This document shows, piece after piece, positions 43,035 to 47,227 of a stretch of DNA of 47,227 bases. The position numbers and the translations under genes were made by a program. Every line of letters begins with the position of its first letter. The first letter of the stretch is position 1. Under the pieces are notes generated by a model. The model saw nothing but the letters and a program-made list of their open reading frames with translations, was not told where the DNA came from and did not search any database. This DNA comes from Candidatus Endobugula sp. (GTDB taxonomy: Bacteria; Pseudomonadota; Gammaproteobacteria; Pseudomonadales; Cellvibrionaceae), in the NCBI GenBank assembly GCA_020628895.1, contig JAHDEM010000017.1, positions 3,928-51,154 on the forward strand. The letters run 5' to 3'.

Positions 43035-44027
43035 TTAACGAATCAAATTCATAATTAAATGAATCATCAATTCTTTTTGCGCAGGATCGCTTTGTGCCAC
43101 TAATAAGGCAATCGCTGCCAGTGCATTGTCATTAATTTTTAACTCACCGCTTTGCTTTAGGTGGTGTTGGTTGCGTTGTAAAAACCAGATAAACATAAAC
43201 GCACCAATACGTTTATTACCATCATTAAACGGGTGGTTTTTAATAATAAGGTACAGCAAATGGGCAGCTTGCGCTTCGATACTGGGGTACAGATAATCGC
43301 CATCAAAACTTTGTGCAACCGCACCTAATACCCCCGCAAAGCTATCATCTTTCTCATGACCCACTAGATGGGTCGCTTCGCCTTTAGCTATTAAGTCGTC
43401 GACTAGTAGAGAAATGGCGTGTTTCGCTTCGTCGTATTGAATGTGATAACGGATATTCTCATCGAAGTGATTTAGCGGTAAACGCTCGGTATCAAATTGA
43501 TTCAGTAAAATAAAGGTATTGGCATAGTCAGCGATCACTCGGACTAAGCCCTGCGCCTCTGGCAAATTAGCCTGCTCTATTAAATTTTGTTGGAATAAGT
43601 TGATGGTTTGTTCAAGCTGCTGTAACTGCGTTTGATGTTGCTCAAGGCGTTGTTTGTTGAGACTATAGCCTTGGACTAAATGTTCTTTTAAACGCTCTGT
43701 TGCCCATATACGGAATTGTGTTGCACGACTAGAATTGACCCGATACCCTACTGATAGCACCATATCTAAATTATAGACCTCCACCATTCTTCGTACTTGG
43801 CGTGAACCTTCCTGTCGAACTCTTTCCATTTTGGAAATAGTTGCCGTAGCGTTTAATTCCTGATCAGTCACAATATTGCGGATATGTTTGCTAATGGCAG
43901 GAACTTCCGTGCCAAAGACCGAGGCGATCTCGCGCTGGCTCAGCCAAAACGTATCGTAGTCGTTATCCCATTGGATATTGATGTGTTGATCGTCAGTTTC
44001 AAAAATTAGCATATCGGTCGTGTTCAT
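43035..44027 (-). CDS. RhuM-family protein with Fic/DOC domain
   Basis: A 330-residue protein. The N-terminus is RhuM-like (WLSQREIASVFGTEVPAISKHIRNI ... VEVYNLDMVLSVGYRVNSSRATQFRIWATERLKEHLVQGY), a DNA-binding or toxin-like domain. A coiled linker follows, then a Fic/DOC domain with HPFNDGNKRIGAFMFIWFL, the DOC motif HPFxDGNKR. Fusions of this kind accompany type I R-M genes, where they may act as toxin or guard; that role is inferred. AAGGA precedes the ATG. It is inserted between hsdR and hsdS and appears intact while its neighbours are broken. Confidence 0.88.
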   Translation of the reverse strand: MNTTDMLIFETDDQHINIQWDNDYDTFWLSQREIASVFGTEVPAISKHIRNIVTDQELNATATISKMERVRQEGSRQVRRMVEVYNLDMVLSVGYRVNSSRATQFRIWATERLKEHLVQGYSLNKQRLEQHQTQLQQLEQTINLFQQNLIEQANLPEAQGLVRVIADYANTFILLNQFDTERLPLNHFDENIRYHIQYDEAKHAISLLVDDLIAKGEATHLVGHEKDDSFAGVLGAVAQSFDGDYLYPSIEAQAAHLLYLIIKNHPFNDGNKRIGAFMFIWFLQRNQHHLKQSGELKINDNALAAIALLVAQSDPAQKELMIHLIMNLIR

Positions 44028-44129
44028 TGTACATTCCTTGTAGTGATGGTTTTATGGTACGTTTTGTTTAATCGGCTGTGGTGGTTTCTCTATTCTTTTA
44101 TCTATTTTTCTTTTTAGGATGGTATTGGA

Positions 44130-45480
44130 TTAATTCGGTGGTGCCCAATCTCTTACATCGATTTTTCCAGTGACGGCGGCGGAGATTAGGGCTGCTTTTC
44201 GTTCTTTTAACAGAGTAATGGCTGAATATGATTTTTTAATCAAATTATCATACTTATCCACTAGTTCATTTATTTTAGAAAATATTTCTTTCTGTTCGCT
44301 TTTAGGTGGTATGGGTAGGTAAACATCACCTTGTGCAACTAAGCCAACATAAGCTCGTGTAGATTGTTTTTCGCCAATTAAATTTAACTGCTCTTGAAAA
44401 AAAACAGATTGGAAAAGCATGTAAAAATATTTGTTAAGGCAGTCATGTTGAAACCAACGATAATACGTAACTTGGGGCGTAAGCATCCAGTATGGCTCAT
44501 CGATTTTATCTGGGATAAGTCCAACTTCACCCACTGTGCCTTTATGTGTTAGCAAAACCAATTCTTAGCTTATTAGCACGATCCAAACTTATATGCTTGC
44601 AACTATCTAAAATTATTCTCCCATTCTGTATATTATTCGCCATTAAAAAGGGAATACCTTTATCTACATATTCTGATGCTACTGGATGTTCTTCTCCGTG
44701 ATTACCATCTTGAATTGCTAACATTTCAGATCTAATTAAATTTCTAACGGTAAGGACTTTCCAATTCTTTGGTATCTTGCCCAACCACTCAACTCCAGAA
44801 TCACGCATAGGTGCATCGGGATTTAGGCCTTTGGTGACGGCATGACTGATAACGGCTTGGCGTTTTTCTTTGAGTAGCTTGATGAGTTGTTGTTGCTTTT
44901 CGATTAGGGTATCTATTTTAGCAGTTTCGTGATCTAGGAAGTTAGCGATCTTTTGTTGTTCTTCAGAATTTGGTGTAGCAATAATATAATTACTTACAAC
45001 ATCTGAAGGTACTCGTTTTAATCCTCCAGCGCCAGTCATTGCTGCGGTTGCTATATCCATAAAACTGTCTTCTTGTAAACGATAATAAAGAAAACGATTA
45101 CAACATTGATTATTAATTCGAAGAACATAAATTTCTGATGATCCAAACCCTATTTTATTTACTAAGTTTTTAGCTATGGCAATATTTTTATTTTCGAAGC
45201 ATGGTGTTACTTTAGCCATCAGTATGTCTTCATTTTTGAAATATGTGTAACTATCGTAAACGTTATCAATTATACGACTTTCATCCAAGGTGATAGAGCC
45301 TGTTTTTAGCTTTTCCATGGGGATAAAACTACAGTATTGACTCCGGTCAATAATGGGTTTTCTAGGTGTTAATTCAGAAATGTATTTTAGTTTAATAGTC
45401 TTCCAGTGCTTGGGGATATCCCCTAACCACTCAATTTCAGAATCTTTATACTCGTCATAAGCCTTATATTGCCCCCCCAT
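44130..45480 (-). pseudogene. hsdS: Type I specificity subunit HsdS, frameshifted
   Basis: Two target-recognition domains are readable. The first frame (from ATG 45480) covers YKAYDEYKDSEIEWLGDIPKHWK, a TRD, EEQQKIANFLDHETAKIDTLIEKQQQLIKLLKEKRQAVI, and the start of the second half (GVEWLGKIPKNWKVL). It stops after IGFANT at 44542. The second frame continues VLLTHKGTVGEVGL ... EQKEIFSKINELVDKYDNLIKKSYSAITLLKERKAALI. Near 44550 the typical GDVLLT is missing bases (about 5). A 7-base G tract directly follows the ATG. Confidence 0.85.
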
Positions 45481-47169
45481 CAAGAATGCACCTCTTGCAA
45501 CAACTGCATTATCTCTGCACTAACCTTATCCAAATCCGCATCAATCTCCGCTAAATCCCGCGGCGGCTGGTATTGATAAAAATGTCGATTAAAGGGGGTT
45601 TCATAACCTACAATGCCCACTTCTTGATCCTGGCTATCTTTTTTAGTGGCATCAATCCAGGCATCGGGTACATGGGGTTGGACTTCTTTGGCAAAGTAGG
45701 CTTCGTTTAAGGTGTTAACGGTTTGGCTGGGGTCTAGTGCTACATTTTCAAAATCCCGTAGATCGCCATCGGCTTTATATTCTATGGCGTGCCCTTTATT
45801 TTTTCCGTTACCTGCAAATAAACCGTAAAACGCATTGGCTGGGGTATTTCTGTGAATTTTTTTAATGACTTTTTCGGCATCAGGGTTTTTCCAGCTTACT
45901 GCAACTTCGATGGCTTTTTTGCTGCGAGTATCAAGTGTAAGGTCTAATGATTTGCTGGCGGCTTTAACGGCATCATCGTAGGTGTTTTTATCGTCACATT
46001 GTTCTAAACCAATGACGGATTGTAATTGTTTCGCGCTTAGTAATATTTGCTTTTGTGTTAACCACGTTTCTCTATCGAGCAGTTCTTTGATTCTGGCTTC
46101 TTTGATTTCGCTAAAGTGCGTTTTTAGATGCTTACGTATGGGCTCGTGATGTTCGCTAAGATCACCATAGTGTTCGCAATCGGCATCGTCACTCCAGGTA
46201 TCACCATAGGTGTTATACACCCATTGCATAGGAGCGTTTAAGGGTTTATTAGCAAAGCGAAGTTCGGCAATGCGTTCGTCGCTAAATTGGTAGCTTTCCC
46301 GTAATGGGCGCTCGATAGTAATGCGGCGATAGCCAAATGCATGCGTAGCAAAAATTTTGCTAGAAAAAACCTTAGGGGCTTCTACTTTAGGATTGTCCGA
46401 TTGGCGACCACGGTTACTTTTTGGTTCTGTGGGTTTGTCTAGACTCTGTGCTTCTACGATATCAAAAGCACCAAAGGTGCGAGTAATCATAGCGATATCG
46501 CTTTCACTCATTTCGTTGCGTTTACTTCCTAGAGACTTACGCATTTTACCGTAAAGGTTAATCCCATTAATTAACTGCACTTTGCCTTTGCGTTCGGGCG
46601 TTTTTTATTGGATAAAATCCAGATATAAGTGGCAATGCCCGTGTTGTAAAACATATCGGTAGGTAGAGCAACAATGGCTTCTAGCAAATCGGCTTCTAAA
46701 ATATAGCGGCGTATTTCACTTTCGCCTGAGCCTGCACCACCAGTAAATAAGGGCGAGCCATTTAAAATAATACCAATGCGGCCGCCGCCTTCGTTGGTGT
46801 TGCCTATATCGTGTCTGGCAGTTTACTAATCAGGTGTAATAAAAATAATAAAGAGCCATCGGATACTCGTGGTAAGCCTGCACCAAATCGCCCCTCAAAG
46901 CCTTTGAGGGTATGTTCATCTTTAATAGTGTTTTCGATTTTTTTCCAATCCACGCCAAAGGGGGGATTAGAAAGCATATAGCTAAAGCGTTCGTTATATA
47001 GTTGATCATTCGATAATGTATTACCGAGTTTAATATTAGCGACTTCTTGCCCTTTAATGAGCATGTCGGCTTTACAGATAGCATAGCTTTCTGGGTTTAA
47101 TTCTTGTCCGTAGGCGACCATTCTGCCGTTGGGGTTAAGCTCGTGAAGGTATTCCATACCTGAGGATAA
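45480..47169 (-). pseudogene. hsdM: Type I methylase HsdM, broken in three frames and 5'-truncated
   Basis: Three consecutive frames together give HsdM. The first is [27 protein letters not shown] ... [12 protein letters not shown] (motif IV), ending in PDTI-stop at 46804. The next is [20 protein letters not shown] ... YIWILSNKK, where a base is lost near 46594-46606 (CGCCC instead of CGCCCC would restore the frame). The third is [22 protein letters not shown] to the C-terminus at 45480. Motif I (DPTAGTGG) is absent because the sequence beyond 47169 is foreign. Confidence 0.85.
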
Positions 47170-47227
47170 AAATGTAACCCTCCCTTAAATTAGGTCCATG
47201 CAAAGTGTTGTATTTTTCGCGATAATA
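47170..47227. mobile_element. Edge of a possible insertion in hsdM
   Basis: HsdM homology stops inside motif I. Beyond about 47176 the DNA reads GTAACCCTCCCTTAAATTAG and on, with no hsdM frame. It looks like the end of an insertion sequence or another foreign segment. The window ends before more can be seen, so the type is not identified. Confidence 0.4.

Noticed and set aside
1-47227. CRISPR arrays, retrons, tRNA or rRNA genes
   Set aside because: I looked for spaced direct repeats, reverse transcriptase motifs and tRNA-like T arms; apart from tmRNA none was seen. The heptamer array at 40-97 has no spacers.

Overview
The window comes from a Gammaproteobacterium, probably marine and AT-leaning. 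The left tenth is the conserved block (dnaJ-)dnaK-grpE / recN / fur-bamE-rnfH-ratA-smpB-ssrA, and the tmRNA tag reads ANDDNYGAALAA. I cannot name genus or species from the sequence.

Layout. (1) 1-10494 is core chromosome: dnaK and grpE (leftward, each with a sigma32-like promoter), recN with a LexA-like box, a 2OG-Fe(II) oxygenase, fur, bamE, the rnfH/ratA pair, a sodium:neurotransmitter-type symporter, smpB, an NrtS-like gene and a zinc-ribbon protein. Two long palindromic repeats abut the 5' end of ssrA. (2) 10495-10886 is ssrA, whose 3' end is an attachment site. (3) About 10870-20693 is island 1, a P4-integrase island. Its right end carries a near copy of the ssrA 3' end and of the integrase-proximal arm repeat. 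It holds a second recombinase module, two unknown proteins, two PD-(D/E)xK nucleases, an unknown protein, and an Abi_2/HEPN gene preceded by its own promoter and a short structured RNA. (4) About 20694 to 26480 is island 2 in tandem: a second P4-type integrase, a DUF3800 protein, a cloverleaf-like RNA candidate, a run of small DNA-binding proteins, and an iteron-like array with 11-bp spacing. (5) 26524-34275 is mostly chromosomal: a membrane spermidine-synthase-like protein, a secreted metzincin-type protease, a Fic protein with flanking operators, a cupin, a LON-domain protein and a conserved unknown. (6) 34292-47227 is a leftward restriction cluster: an EVE/PUA-like-HNH nuclease, an Mrr nuclease translationally coupled to a multi-pass membrane protein, a compact operon of small TM protein, single-TRD HsdS and HsdM, and then a decayed type I R-M locus.

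Decay of the type I locus. hsdR has an in-frame stop 55 codons before its natural end. hsdS has a frameshift. hsdM has two frameshifts and loses homology inside methylase motif I, where a foreign end, possibly an insertion sequence, begins.

Themes. SmpB and tmRNA sit side by side, and tmRNA serves as the landing site for tandem islands. Islands and right-hand cluster together hold at least four non-type-I nucleases of restriction type plus a HEPN RNase. The strongest candidates for unusual biology are the promoter-ncRNA-Abi_2 unit, the Mrr-plus-membrane-protein operon, the TM-HsdS-HsdM operon without its own HsdR, and the three-way-junction RNA and iteron array of island 2. All functional statements rest on reading motifs by eye; no search was run.
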